From Prochlorococcus sp. AG-402-A21 (GTDB lineage Bacteria; Cyanobacteriota; Cyanobacteriia; PCC-6307; Cyanobiaceae), in contig QCHI01000008.1 of assembly GCA_003279655.1 (NCBI GenBank), forward strand, positions 1-64,000: a stretch of 64,000 nucleotides of DNA. Reading direction: 5' to 3'. Below the pieces are notes generated by a model that searched no databases, had not been told where the DNA came from, and saw nothing but the letters and a program-made list of their open reading frames with translations. Of this stretch, positions 1-7,792 are shown piece by piece. A program made the translations under genes and the position numbers. Each line of letters begins with the position of its first letter. The first letter of the stretch is position 1.

Positions 1-123
1 ACCATCCTTGAAATCAAAGAATTCAGCTGGACGTATCCATGTTTCGTATGAAGGCTTACTTAAATTCTTTTGCAGTAATTGCTGCACCTTCGTCCATAGC
101 TCATTCCGAGTTGGCACATGCAT
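1..123 (-). CDS. dnaA: Chromosomal replication initiator DnaA, N-terminal fragment
   Basis: This is the first 41 codons of a minus-strand gene cut by the left window edge. The translation begins with [10 protein letters not shown] and runs through a [10 protein letters not shown] stretch, the hallmark of DnaA domain I, which binds partners such as DnaB. The ATG at 123 gives MHVPTR; a GTG at 117 would give MPTR and is an equally reasonable start. The ATPase and DNA-binding domains lie outside the window. The upstream gap (124-348) shows no match to the TTATCCACA-type DnaA box by eye, so autoregulation or an adjacent origin is not supported here. Confidence 0.85.
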   Translation of the reverse strand, partial: MHVPTRNELWTKVQQLLQKNLSKPSYETWIRPAEFFDFKDG

Positions 124-348
124 TATCTAATGGAATATGATTTTAGCCAAAAACATTAATCAGTCATTATTAAATTTGGGAATCCTTTTTTTTTAACTTG
201 AAATGGATTGTCCAAAAGTTAATCATAGCAATTGATTAGAAAGATAAATGCAAGTATATATTTATTTTTTTTCAGAACAAAAATTAATCAGACGCAATGA
301 TTAGTAACTTAAGATTCAAAAAACTAGAACAAACTGAAATTAATAACT
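124..348. other. Divergent intergenic region, dnaA / TIGR04282-like gene
   Basis: This gap of about 225 bp is very AT-rich, with runs of T near 188-195 and 266-273. It must hold the promoters of dnaA (minus) and of the gene at 349 (plus). I see no clear -35/-10 pair, no DnaA boxes, no RNA gene and no open frame of useful length. Confidence 0.5.
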
Positions 349-1080
349 ATGGATCTTGTTAAAAGTAAATCAAAAAATACTAAAATATTTAATAAAAACG
401 ACAAGCCGACTATCGTTTTAATGACGAGATGGCACGCTACATTTAGATGTAAAAGTCGTTTATCAAAGGATATAGGGGCATTTAAAGCAGCTAAGATCCA
501 AGAGAAATTAACGAATCACACAATTAACGTTGCCAAGCAAATTCAAAAAGAAGGTCTAGCAGATATAAAAATTGCCTTCGATGGAATTGGTATTGAAGCC
601 GCAAAAAAATGGGGCCTATCAAATAAAATCAAAAGGGTTGGGATTCAAGGTCCTGGAAATCTAGGAACGAAAATGAAAAGACAGTTTTTGAAGACTCATT
701 CAAAAAAAACTCTTTCTCATCAAATTCAAAATCCTATTTTACTAATTGGAACTGATTTACCATCAATCTCACATTTTGAATTAACTCAAGCTATTCAAAT
801 ACTCCATCACAAAGAAATGGTTTTAGGCCCTTCTAGTGATGGTGGATATTGGCTTATAGGACTATCAAATAAACTTTTAAATCCCTTATGTGCCTGGCCA
901 TTCTCTGGCATCAGTTGGGGAACAGATAAAGTACTTCAAAAAACAGTTCGATTAGCATCCTTAAATCAAATCAATTTTCAACTTCTTGAAACTAAAAATG
1001 ATTTGGATAATATTTTGGATTTGTCTCCATGGCTAGATCACAAAAACTTCCGACTCTCAGCATCATCATACCAACTTTAA
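349..1080 (+). CDS. DUF2064 / TIGR04282-family transferase-like protein
   Basis: The protein (243 aa) has the pattern of the DUF2064 family, also called rSAM/selenodomain-associated transferase 1, with a nucleotidyltransferase/GT-A-like fold. Visible motifs are an N-terminal segment from about residue 20 with Met-Thr-Arg-Trp and a basic Cys-Lys-Ser-Arg-Leu, a 'GTDLPS' aspartate motif near residue 134, and 'GPSSDGGYWLIGL' near 160. These correspond to nucleotide and metal binding in GT-A-like enzymes. The substrate is unknown. Its 3' end overlaps the next gene by 52 nt in another frame, which points to translational coupling. The two are commonly adjacent in bacteria and probably act in one small glycosylation or nucleotide-sugar step. 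The function beyond the family is inference. Confidence 0.8.
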   Translation: MDLVKSKSKNTKIFNKNDKPTIVLMTRWHATFRCKSRLSKDIGAFKAAKIQEKLTNHTINVAKQIQKEGLADIKIAFDGIGIEAAKKWGLSNKIKRVGIQGPGNLGTKMKRQFLKTHSKKTLSHQIQNPILLIGTDLPSISHFELTQAIQILHHKEMVLGPSSDGGYWLIGLSNKLLNPLCAWPFSGISWGTDKVLQKTVRLASLNQINFQLLETKNDLDNILDLSPWLDHKNFRLSASSYQL

Positions 1081-1733
1081 ATGAAGCTATTCACCTCCCA
1101 CTTCTCCTTGCTGATTTAAATGCATGGCCATATGGTTTTGAATTAACCATAGTTGATGGAGGGAGTAATGATTTAACTATAGCAATTGCACAAATACAAG
1201 GTTTAGATGTTATTAAAAGCCCTAAAAAGAATAGAGGTCATCAATTAAAAATAGGTGCTTTAAATGCAAGGGAAGATTGGCTATTATTTCTACATGCTGA
1301 TAGTAGGTTAGACTCTAGATGGGTAAATAGTTTATGTACAATAATACAAAATAAAACATCAAAAGATTTCGCTTGGTATTTTGACTTTAAAATAAAAAAA
1401 AATAATATAGAATTCAGATTTTTAGAAATTGCAGTAGCACTGAGAAGTCATTTTTTACAACGGCCATATGGAGACCAAGGCTTACTAATACATAAAGATT
1501 TATATTACAATTCAGGCGGTTTCTCATCTTTAAAAATAATGGAAGATATCGACTTTATAACAAGAATCACTAAAACCACTAAAGTAAAGCGTATTAGAGA
1601 AAATATATATACCGATGACATAAAGTGGTCTAATTCAAATATAATTGAACGTGCAATCAAGAACGCTAGATTAAGGCGAAAATGGAGACAGGGTTATGAT
1701 ATAGAGAATATATCAAAGGAGTATAATTCATGA
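1029..1733 (+). CDS. TIGR04283-family glycosyltransferase (GT2-like)
   Basis: This 234-aa protein opens with the GT2 signature 'LSIIIPTLNEAIHLPLLL' (about residues 10-27), followed by 'IVDGGSNDLT' (about 41-50) and a 'LFLHADSRL' DxD-like motif near residue 88. That is the order expected for rSAM/selenodomain-associated transferase 2 (TIGR04283). It carries no membrane segment and is probably cytoplasmic. The start at 1029 lies 52 nt inside the preceding gene. It is favoured because it sits only nine residues before the conserved IIPTLNE strand, and no later Met precedes that motif. The donor and acceptor sugars cannot be told from the sequence. It ends 24 nt before the end of a convergent acetyltransferase gene. 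Confidence 0.82.
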   Translation: MARSQKLPTLSIIIPTLNEAIHLPLLLADLNAWPYGFELTIVDGGSNDLTIAIAQIQGLDVIKSPKKNRGHQLKIGALNAREDWLLFLHADSRLDSRWVNSLCTIIQNKTSKDFAWYFDFKIKKNNIEFRFLEIAVALRSHFLQRPYGDQGLLIHKDLYYNSGGFSSLKIMEDIDFITRITKTTKVKRIRENIYTDDIKWSNSNIIERAIKNARLRRKWRQGYDIENISKEYNS

Positions 1734-1757
1734 CTTTTCAAGCATGGATCTGACCGG

Positions 1758-2300
1758 CTAATTTGAATACCAAAATGCACATTTTTTACCATTTGGCTCT
1801 AAATTCCAACCTTGTTTTCTATAAAAAGTAATTACATCAGAATCAGCGAACAAAGTTACTCTACTAATACCTTTTCTTTTTAAACTCTTCATTAAATATG
1901 TCATAAGTAGTTTGCCTAATCCATAACCTTGATAAACAGGATTAATAGCAACATCCCATATTGTTGCATCAATAACCCCGTCCCCAGTGCATCTTGCAAA
2001 ACCAATCAAACGAGGAAACTTAGAATCATGTTGCCATAGACCAACCTTTAGTAAACTATTATCCAGTGCACGTTTTACTCTCCTCAGTGGCCTTCTTCCC
2101 CAACCAACTGCTTGGAGAAGTTGCTCAAGTTCAATTAAATCAAAAGGTTTTGAATTACTAAACACAAAAAGAGATGGATTGTTTTGATTAAAGTGTTGAA
2201 TAGCATGTTCTCCATATATATTTTTCAAAGTTTCATCTGAGAGAAAATTTTCATTTCTCCAACCTGGCATACCTATTTTTTTTGAGCCTATATTTATCAT
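1758..2300 (-). CDS. GNAT-family N-acetyltransferase
   Basis: This is a 180-aa protein with a C-terminal GNAT core. It has 'DATIWDVAINPVYQGYGLGKLLM' features around residues 110-132, including the acetyl-CoA-binding Q/R-x-x-G-x-G/A-type loop (Gln-Gly-Tyr-Gly-Leu-Gly), then 'RVTLFADSDVITFYRKQGW' near 150-168, the usual end of the fold. The N-terminal 50 residues are not typical of GNAT and may contact the substrate. The acceptor is unknown. It lies 13 nt upstream of the ABC exporter end and reads in the same direction, so it is the downstream-most gene of a hisG-ABC-GNAT run. Similar proteins occur across cyanobacteria. Confidence 0.82.
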   Translation of the reverse strand: MINIGSKKIGMPGWRNENFLSDETLKNIYGEHAIQHFNQNNPSLFVFSNSKPFDLIELEQLLQAVGWGRRPLRRVKRALDNSLLKVGLWQHDSKFPRLIGFARCTGDGVIDATIWDVAINPVYQGYGLGKLLMTYLMKSLKRKGISRVTLFADSDVITFYRKQGWNLEPNGKKCAFWYSN

Positions 2301-2313
2301 AAATTGAAAATAC

Positions 2314-4110
2314 TTAAATAGCTGTAAGCCCTTTTTCTTGCAAATCAGAAAGTTGCGAATAAAGTCCGCCTAAAGCTCTCAACTCTTCATGAGTACCTTC
2401 CTCAATCAGAGATCCTTTTCTCATTACGAGTATGCGATCAGAAGCCTCTATTGTTGCTAATCTATGGGCAATTACAAGTGCTGTCCTTTTCTCTAACAAT
2501 CTATCAAGATCTCTTTGCAAAGTTGCCTCAGTTGATGGATCCATAAAAGCAGTCGCTTCATCCATGATTAATACTTTTGGATCTCTTATTGCAACTCGTG
2601 CAATAGATAAAAGCTGTCTCTCACCTGAGGAAAGATTTCCTCCTCTTTCTCGAATATAAGTATCTAATCCGTTTGGCAACTTTCTCAATAAATTATCAAG
2701 GCCTAAATCACTACATATATCTTTTAGTCGTTGATTATCAATTGGAGAATCTAAACGGAGATTATCTGCAACATTTCCGCTAAAGAGGAAAGTATCTTGA
2801 AGAACAACTCCAAGTTGTTTCCTTAATGAATCGATAGGTATATTTTTAATGTTTTGATCATCAATATAAATATTTCCCTTTTGAGGTTCATAAAGTCTAC
2901 ATAATAATCTAATTAAAGTAGTTTTTCCTGATCCAGTTGGGCCTACAAGAGCAACATGTTCACCTGGTTTAATTTTGAAACTTAAATCATTTATTATTGG
3001 TTCATCTTCTCTGTAAAAAAAACTTACATTTTCAAATAAAACTTCTCCAAAAACAGATTTGGATGAATTTGTTAATTTTTTATTTCCAGCTTTATAGTTG
3101 ATTTGATCATAAATTTCGATTTTTTTCTCAAGCAATTCACTTATTCTTTCTACTGCTGTTAAACCTCCTTGGATTTGCGTAAATCTTTCTGCCAACTGTC
3201 TTAAAGGTTCAAACAGTCTTTGTGAGTAAAGAATAAATGTTGTGAGAGTACCCAGTCCCATTGCTCCAGCAGTAACCATGTAACCTCCGAGAGAAATAAC
3301 TAAAGCAACTGCAGCTAGTGATACCCATTCTATAAACGCAGAAATACTACTGTCGTAAAAAATGGTGCCGTTTACGGCATTTTTGTAATTAGTTCCAGTT
3401 TTGAAAAAGTTTTGACCGTTTATTGTTTGCCTTCTAAACATTTGAACAACCTCGAGGCCTTGCAGATTTTCCTGAAAATTTGCATTCAATTGGGAAAGTT
3501 CTTCTCTAACTTTATAGTTTTGTTTCCTATAACGTTTTTGTAACCAAAGTATGAATAACGTTACAGGTATTTGAATAATCAATAGGAGAATACCTAGCCT
3601 CCATTCAATTAAAATCATAGTCACTGATATAACTATAAGGCTTACGAAATCAGCCAAAACTCCAACAGCTCCACTGCCAAAAACTTCTGATAATGCATCG
3701 ACATCACTAGTTAATCTTGTAAGTAATTTGCCAACTGGCATTTTGTCATGAAAACGCAAAGATAGTGACATGGAATGTGAAAATAAATCATTCCTAATTC
3801 GTGCAGTCAGCCTCTGCCCCACAGACTGAATATTGTAGGACTGAAATCCCTGTAATCCAAGTCTAAGTAATACTGTTATAAATAATATTCCTATTATGAA
3901 CTTAATTGATAATTCATTAGATAAATTATTAATTAAAGGTATCGTATCTTCTCCTCTTAAAACAGAAATAGCTTGCCCTACAAGAAGAGGTTGGATTGCA
4001 CCCGCTAATGCAACAGGTATTAAGATCAAAAGGATAAGAACTAAACGTTTTTTTTCTTTTGTTAAATACTTTCCAAGTTTCTTAACTCTTCGAAAATCAT
4101 TTTTTGCCAT
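2314..4110 (-). CDS. ABC exporter, fused membrane and ATPase domains
   Basis: The protein (598 aa) is an MsbA/multidrug-type half-transporter. The N-terminal half has about six membrane helices (first near residue 25), with a '[17 protein letters not shown]' coupling segment typical of the ABC exporter membrane domain. The C-terminal half has Walker A 'GPTGSGKTT', a Q-loop '[10 protein letters not shown]', signature 'LSSGERQLL', Walker B 'VLIMDEAT' and the H-loop 'IAHRL'. It should work as a homodimer, or a heterodimer with another half-transporter, exporting a lipid or hydrophobic compound. I chose the ATG at 4110 (Met-Ala-Lys-Asn-Asp). It overlaps the end of hisG by 14 nt, whereas an upstream ATG at 4179 would add 23 residues and overlap hisG by 83 nt. 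The cargo is unknown. Confidence 0.88.
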   Translation of the reverse strand: MAKNDFRRVKKLGKYLTKEKKRLVLILLILIPVALAGAIQPLLVGQAISVLRGEDTIPLINNLSNELSIKFIIGILFITVLLRLGLQGFQSYNIQSVGQRLTARIRNDLFSHSMSLSLRFHDKMPVGKLLTRLTSDVDALSEVFGSGAVGVLADFVSLIVISVTMILIEWRLGILLLIIQIPVTLFILWLQKRYRKQNYKVREELSQLNANFQENLQGLEVVQMFRRQTINGQNFFKTGTNYKNAVNGTIFYDSSISAFIEWVSLAAVALVISLGGYMVTAGAMGLGTLTTFILYSQRLFEPLRQLAERFTQIQGGLTAVERISELLEKKIEIYDQINYKAGNKKLTNSSKSVFGEVLFENVSFFYREDEPIINDLSFKIKPGEHVALVGPTGSGKTTLIRLLCRLYEPQKGNIYIDDQNIKNIPIDSLRKQLGVVLQDTFLFSGNVADNLRLDSPIDNQRLKDICSDLGLDNLLRKLPNGLDTYIRERGGNLSSGERQLLSIARVAIRDPKVLIMDEATAFMDPSTEATLQRDLDRLLEKRTALVIAHRLATIEASDRILVMRKGSLIEEGTHEELRALGGLYSQLSDLQEKGLTAI

Positions 4111-4759
4111 CAGATAAGAGGTTGGTCTGAGATTGGATTTGAATTGAATCAATAATTTCTTGAAGGGGACCTTTATCAAGCCTTAGGGATAGTGGATGCC
4201 CAACAAGCCGAGCACTTGATTTGAAAAGTTCTTCAATTTCAATAAGACCATTATCTCTAAGAGTACGTCCAGTTGCGACCAAATCAACGATTGCTTCAGC
4301 CATGCCTGTTATGGGACCTAACTCAACAGATCCACTCAAATGGACCAATTGAACTGGCAAATCAATTTGATCAAAAAAATTCTTTGCGCAGTTAGTAAAT
4401 TTACTTGCCACGCGGCAGTTTGGTGGCAAGTCAGAAGCATTCAAATAACCACTGCTGGATGTAACTGCAACAGACATGCGACACTCTCCAAAGCCAAGGT
4501 CTACTAAATTCGATACTTGCAATTTCTGTTCTTGTAATACGTCAAAACCAACTATTCCAAGTTGCGCCTGACCATAAGATACATAGACAGGGACATCGCT
4601 GTTCCTAACCAAAAGAGCTTTAGCGCGGCCACAAACTGACGGAACCATTAGTTGCCGATTGCTATCTTCTAAGACAGCAGAGAAATCAAGTCCAACGTCA
4701 GAAAACATTGAGACAGATTCTTTCAATAAGGCCCCTTTAGCTAATGCAACAGTAAACAT
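4097..4759 (-). CDS. hisG: ATP phosphoribosyltransferase, short form
   Basis: HisG catalyses the first step of histidine synthesis, joining ATP and PRPP. The 220-aa length is that of the short form, which lacks the C-terminal regulatory domain and needs HisZ as partner; HisZ is not in this window. Family features visible are '[20 protein letters not shown]' at the N-terminus, '[17 protein letters not shown]' near residue 60, and the PRPP-binding segment '[23 protein letters not shown]' near 145-167. It is the first gene of a three-gene minus-strand run with the ABC exporter and GNAT genes. The 50-nt gap to the divergent gloB start presumably contains both promoters. Confidence 0.95.
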   Translation of the reverse strand: MFTVALAKGALLKESVSMFSDVGLDFSAVLEDSNRQLMVPSVCGRAKALLVRNSDVPVYVSYGQAQLGIVGFDVLQEQKLQVSNLVDLGFGECRMSVAVTSSSGYLNASDLPPNCRVASKFTNCAKNFFDQIDLPVQLVHLSGSVELGPITGMAEAIVDLVATGRTLRDNGLIEIEELFKSSARLVGHPLSLRLDKGPLQEIIDSIQIQSQTNLLSDGKK

Positions 4760-4809
4760 GTCAAAAACAATTGAAGTGGATTCTAACTATTCCATTACCT
4801 GAACAAATA

Positions 4810-5565
4810 ATGTTAAAGAAGAAAAGCGAATTCACTATTTACCCCATTACTGTCTTACAGGACAATATCGTATGGGTATGGGTCCACAATTGCAATGCAG
4901 TAGTGGTAGATCCCTCTATATCGGGCCCAGTAGAAAAATGGCTTTTAGAAAAAAACCTAGAATTAAAAGCCATTCTCCAAACTCATCATCATGATGACCA
5001 TATTGGTGGAACACAAAAGTTAATTAAAAGATGGCCGGAGGCAAAGGTGGTCGCATCAAAAAAAGAACTGACAAGAATTCCTTTTCAAACATTTTCGGTT
5101 AATAATAATGATATTTTTCATTTAATGGATAGTGAGATTAAAGTTATTGAAGTGCACGGACACACTAATAACCACATAGCTTTTTACATATCAAAAGAAA
5201 ATTCGAAACATAATATATTATTCCCTGGAGATACTCTATTCGGAGGTGGTTGTGGTCGCCTAATAGAAGGTACGCCTTCTCAAATGTTTGAGAGTTTATA
5301 TAAACTTAATTCCCTTCCCAAAAATACTAAAATATACTCAGCCCATGAATATACAGAAAGCAACTTAAAATGGGCCTTAACAATAGAACCTAAAAATAAT
5401 TCTATTCTCAAAAGATTAAAGCTTATTAAGAATAAACGTCAGAAGGGGATGTCTAGTCTCCCATCAACTCTCTCAGAAGAAAGAGAAACAAATTTATTTC
5501 TAAGAGCAGAAAATGTAGAAGAATTTACAATGCTAAGAAGACACAAAGATATTTGGAAATGTTAA
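4810..5565 (+). CDS. gloB: Hydroxyacylglutathione hydrolase (glyoxalase II)
   Basis: This metallo-beta-lactamase-fold enzyme (251 aa) should hydrolyse S-lactoylglutathione to lactate in methylglyoxal detoxification. The binuclear metal motif appears as 'THHHDDHIGG' (near residue 57), followed by a histidine in 'EVHGHTNNHIAFY', the bridging Asp in 'LFPGDTLFGGGCGR', and the last His in 'YSAHEYTESN'. The C-terminal helical glutathione-binding domain is present ('ENVEEFTMLRRHKDIWK'). I took the ATG at 4810 (Met-Leu-Lys-Lys-Lys). The upstream ATG at 4771 would add 13 residues absent from the usual family N-terminus and would leave only 11 nt to divergent hisG. Confidence 0.9.
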   Translation: MLKKKSEFTIYPITVLQDNIVWVWVHNCNAVVVDPSISGPVEKWLLEKNLELKAILQTHHHDDHIGGTQKLIKRWPEAKVVASKKELTRIPFQTFSVNNNDIFHLMDSEIKVIEVHGHTNNHIAFYISKENSKHNILFPGDTLFGGGCGRLIEGTPSQMFESLYKLNSLPKNTKIYSAHEYTESNLKWALTIEPKNNSILKRLKLIKNKRQKGMSSLPSTLSEERETNLFLRAENVEEFTMLRRHKDIWKC

Positions 5566-5610
5566 ATTCTAATTTGTGTATTAAATTTCTTAATTCAAGC
5601 CTATTCATTC

Positions 5611-6018
5611 ATGAAAAGTTCAGCGATTGAGCCAATCGAAACAAAATTCGCCCCTAAACCCGTTGGCCCCTACAACCAGGCTATTTTAGTAGAAAATTGG
5701 TTGTATTGCTCAGGACAAATTGCATTAGACCCTTCAACTGGTGAAATGATCGGGGATGGAAATATAGAAGAAGAAGCTAAACAAGTTCTGAAAAATTTGC
5801 TGGCTGTAGTCGAAGCCGCTGGAGGGAGAAGTTCAAACGTAATAAGAACAACCATTTATTTAACTGATTTAAATGATTTCGCAAAAGTAAATGCAATTTA
5901 TGCAGAGACTTTTAGCGAAACAGTTAGCCCTGCAAGGGCTTGCGTTGAAGTATCAAATCTTCCTAAAGGCGGAAAAATCGAGATAGATTGCATAGCCTGG
6001 TTAGGAAACAAGAAGTAA
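5611..6018 (+). CDS. ridA: RidA family enamine/imine deaminase
   Basis: The 135-aa protein matches the RidA (YjgF/YER057c/UK114) family, trimeric enzymes that hydrolyse reactive 2-aminoacrylate made by PLP enzymes. Visible features are 'KPVGPYNQAI' near residue 16, 'LYCSGQIALDPSTGEM' near 31, the conserved arginine region 'SPARACVEVSNLPKGGKIEIDCIAW' near 104-130, and the usual single-domain length. The segment with Arg and the terminal Glu-Ile-Asp correspond to the ligand-binding cleft at the subunit interface. It follows gloB by 45 nt on the same strand and could be cotranscribed as a metabolite-damage pair; that link is inference. Confidence 0.93.
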   Translation: MKSSAIEPIETKFAPKPVGPYNQAILVENWLYCSGQIALDPSTGEMIGDGNIEEEAKQVLKNLLAVVEAAGGRSSNVIRTTIYLTDLNDFAKVNAIYAETFSETVSPARACVEVSNLPKGGKIEIDCIAWLGNKK

Positions 6019-6104
6019 AATACACATTATGACTAAATAGAACCTTGCCACTTTGCTAAGTGGCCCCATTATTGTCTAAATTAATAATTGATTCGCAACA
6101 CATA

Positions 6105-6335
6105 ATGTCCACTGCCAAGTTGACTATTGGCGAACTAGAAGCAGGATACCCTCTGTACTGCAAAGCACTTAGGAGGCTTTTGCAACAAGGACGGACCAGT
6201 GATCAAATTCAAAGAACTGTTTGCTGGAGCCACCTAGAGACTCTTAATCGTTGCTTGCCCGGAAGATATAAAACCCCCTCCTATCTAATGGCATTAATCA
6301 AAAGAGACCTAGAACAACCAAAAGAGGCAGATTAA
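6105..6335 (+). CDS. Small conserved DUF3136-type protein
   Basis: This 76-aa soluble protein of unknown function contains 'LTIGELEAGYPLYCKALRRLL' near the N-terminus and 'TVCWSHLETLNRCLPGRYK' in the middle. I recognise it as the DUF3136 type found in marine picocyanobacteria. The start at 6105 (Met-Ser-Thr-Ala-Lys) is preferred over an ATG at 6060 because the added 15 residues look unrelated to the conserved part. It is mostly helical with three Cys/Trp positions and no membrane segment. Its stop overlaps the end of the convergent acRAF gene by 4 nt. No role can be assigned; its position next to the carboxysome operon may be coincidental. Confidence 0.75.
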   Translation: MSTAKLTIGELEAGYPLYCKALRRLLQQGRTSDQIQRTVCWSHLETLNRCLPGRYKTPSYLMALIKRDLEQPKEAD

Positions 6336-6595
6336 TTCTCTTGGTTTTTATATAAAAAATCTATTTTACTAGCAAAATCATGATCATCTTTTGATATTTC
6401 CTCTTTCTCATTATTTTCTAAAGGCCTGATAGTGATATTTGCATAAGTCTTCCCAAAACTAATATCGGGGAAGCGATTAACCTTCTCAGAAAAATCACCC
6501 AGAGCATCTAGAAAATCTCTATTTTTTTCATAAGATTGGAATTCGAACCTTTTTTCTAGACACTCTGGTCTTTTTTTTTGCCTCCACTCTTCCAT
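6332..6595 (-). CDS. acRAF: Alpha-carboxysome RuBisCO assembly factor (pterin dehydratase-like)
   Basis: The protein (87 aa) resembles pterin-4a-carbinolamine dehydratase. Its visible pattern is 'RPECLEKRFEFQSYEKNRDF' near residues 9-28, then 'NRFPDISFGKTYANITIRPL' near 40-59. The dehydratase active-site signature of paired histidines (HHP) is replaced by 'FPDISF', as in the PCD-like proteins of alpha-carboxysome operons. Those bind RuBisCO and act as an assembly chaperone rather than an enzyme. It is the last gene of the minus-strand cso run, 76 nt after csoS1E. The C-terminal 20 residues are acidic. The assignment to acRAF rests on family resemblance plus operon position. Confidence 0.85.
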   Translation of the reverse strand: MEEWRQKKRPECLEKRFEFQSYEKNRDFLDALGDFSEKVNRFPDISFGKTYANITIRPLENNEKEEISKDDHDFASKIDFLYKNQEN

Positions 6596-6671
6596 ATAAA
6601 AAAACTTATCTTTTATAAAAACTACTACATAGTGAATTCATTGAAGAAATAATTTATAAATCAAAAACTAC

Positions 6672-7220
6672 TTAACCTCTCCTGTTAGCACCACTACCTA
6701 CCAACGCCGGCTCAACTTCAATATGTGGACGGGCAATAATATGAGCAGCAACCAACCCATCCCCAACACGCTCACAAGCATCAGCACCTGCTCTAACAGA
6801 AGCATTTACAGCACCAGTCTCACCACGAACCATCACCGTTACATATCCCCCACCAACGAGTTCCTTAACGATCAAATTAACTTCAGCAGCTTTAGTCATT
6901 GCATCTGCTGCTTCTATTGCTGGTACTAGCCCACGAGTTTCAATCATTCCTAAAGCAATTCCATATTTTGAATTAGTTTCAAAACCTTTATTTTTTCCAA
7001 TTGTTGATTTAAATGATCCACGACCCCTAGAAGCATTGGATGATTTTTTAGAAGTAGTAGTTTTCAAAGTATTAGCGGTATTTTCACTTGAAGAAGACTT
7101 TGCTTTAGAAGAGGTATTTGATTGAGTGGTTGAATTCAGAGGAGTAACATCAACTATCTGATCTTTAGGTTTAATACTTTTATTACTACTTTTTGATCGA
7201 CGATTTGAAGAGTTAGTCAT
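6672..7220 (-). CDS. csoS1E: BMC shell protein with long basic N-terminal tail (CsoS1E-like)
   Basis: This 182-aa protein has residues 86-170 nearly identical to CsoS1 (gene at 13774-14085), including 'GIALGMIETRGLVPAIEAA', the pore loop region 'VGGGYV' and 'GADACERVGDGLVAAHIIAR'. That makes it a hexameric BMC-domain shell protein. Before this core lies an 85-residue extension rich in Ser, Lys, Thr and Asn with no hydrophobic core and a basic 'SRGRGSFKSTIGKNKG' segment, so it is probably disordered. CsoS1E is the name used for such extended CsoS1 paralogues in some picocyanobacteria. The gene sits 45 nt downstream of csoS4B and 76 nt upstream of acRAF on the same strand. It is likely a minor shell subunit; the role of the tail is unknown. 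Confidence 0.85.
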   Translation of the reverse strand: MTNSSNRRSKSSNKSIKPKDQIVDVTPLNSTTQSNTSSKAKSSSSENTANTLKTTTSKKSSNASRGRGSFKSTIGKNKGFETNSKYGIALGMIETRGLVPAIEAADAMTKAAEVNLIVKELVGGGYVTVMVRGETGAVNASVRAGADACERVGDGLVAAHIIARPHIEVEPALVGSGANRRG

Positions 7221-7265
7221 AGTTTAGGGATTTATAAAATTAATTTTTATTGAATAGCAGTCAAG

Positions 7266-7517
7266 CTAATCATCAGGAGACCAATTATCGATAATTCCAC
7301 CAATAGTTAAATCCGTTTGAACATTGGGGTCTGGGCATCCCCACCGCGCAGCGGTTCCTGTTGCTGTAAAGACCCAATTACCTTCTCGTGCACCGACAGG
7401 GTCAACAGCCACAAGTCTTTTACCTTTGTTATTACATAATATTCTTAAATGCATATGTCCTAACCCTTCCACTCTCTGTGTACAAACCAAGCGTCCCATA
7501 ACTTGCATTATCTCCAT
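7266..7517 (-). CDS. csoS4B: Carboxysome shell vertex protein CsoS4B
   Basis: The protein (83 aa) belongs to the EutN/CcmL/CsoS4 family, whose pentamers cap the vertices of the icosahedral shell. Family features are the 'MEIMQVMGRLVCTQR' start strand, 'RLVAVDPVGAREGNWVF' and the terminal 'DLTIGGIIDNW'. The start at 7517 was chosen because its ATG overlaps the csoS4A stop by one base (TAATG), a classic coupled start; a longer frame would add 15 residues reading back into csoS4A. Having two paralogues (4A and 4B) is normal for alpha-carboxysomes. Confidence 0.95.
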   Translation of the reverse strand: MEIMQVMGRLVCTQRVEGLGHMHLRILCNNKGKRLVAVDPVGAREGNWVFTATGTAARWGCPDPNVQTDLTIGGIIDNWSPDD

Positions 7518-7792
7518 TACTTTGCTCCTCCTGAGATCTGTTGTTGTGTCTCTGGATCCCAATGATCAATAATTCCAACAATAGTTAAATCACTGGGATA
7601 GGACTTACTTCCAGCAGCTTCGCGAGCGGCAGAACTTCCCACACATATAACCCAATCATCTGGTTTACATCCAACGGCATCAACCGCTACTTTTTTTGAG
7701 CTGCCGTCCAATACAACCTGTAAATGCTTATGTTCAAAGCCTGGAATACGATTGGTTGAGACAAGTGGTTTGAGAACTTTACAAATGAGCAT
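7517..7792 (-). CDS. csoS4A: Carboxysome shell vertex protein CsoS4A
   Basis: This is a 91-aa pentameric vertex protein of the CcmL/EutN family. It begins 'MLICKVLKPLVSTNRIPGFE', carries 'VAVDAVGCKPDDWVICVGSSAARE' in the middle and ends its fold with 'DLTIVGIIDHWDPE'. It is about eight residues longer than CsoS4B, the extra being a C-terminal Gln/Gly-rich tail. The start abuts the csoSCA stop with no intervening base, and its stop shares a base with the csoS4B start. This region is therefore a tightly coupled translational unit suited to making low, matched amounts of minor shell parts. Confidence 0.95.
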   Translation of the reverse strand: MLICKVLKPLVSTNRIPGFEHKHLQVVLDGSSKKVAVDAVGCKPDDWVICVGSSAAREAAGSKSYPSDLTIVGIIDHWDPETQQQISGGAK

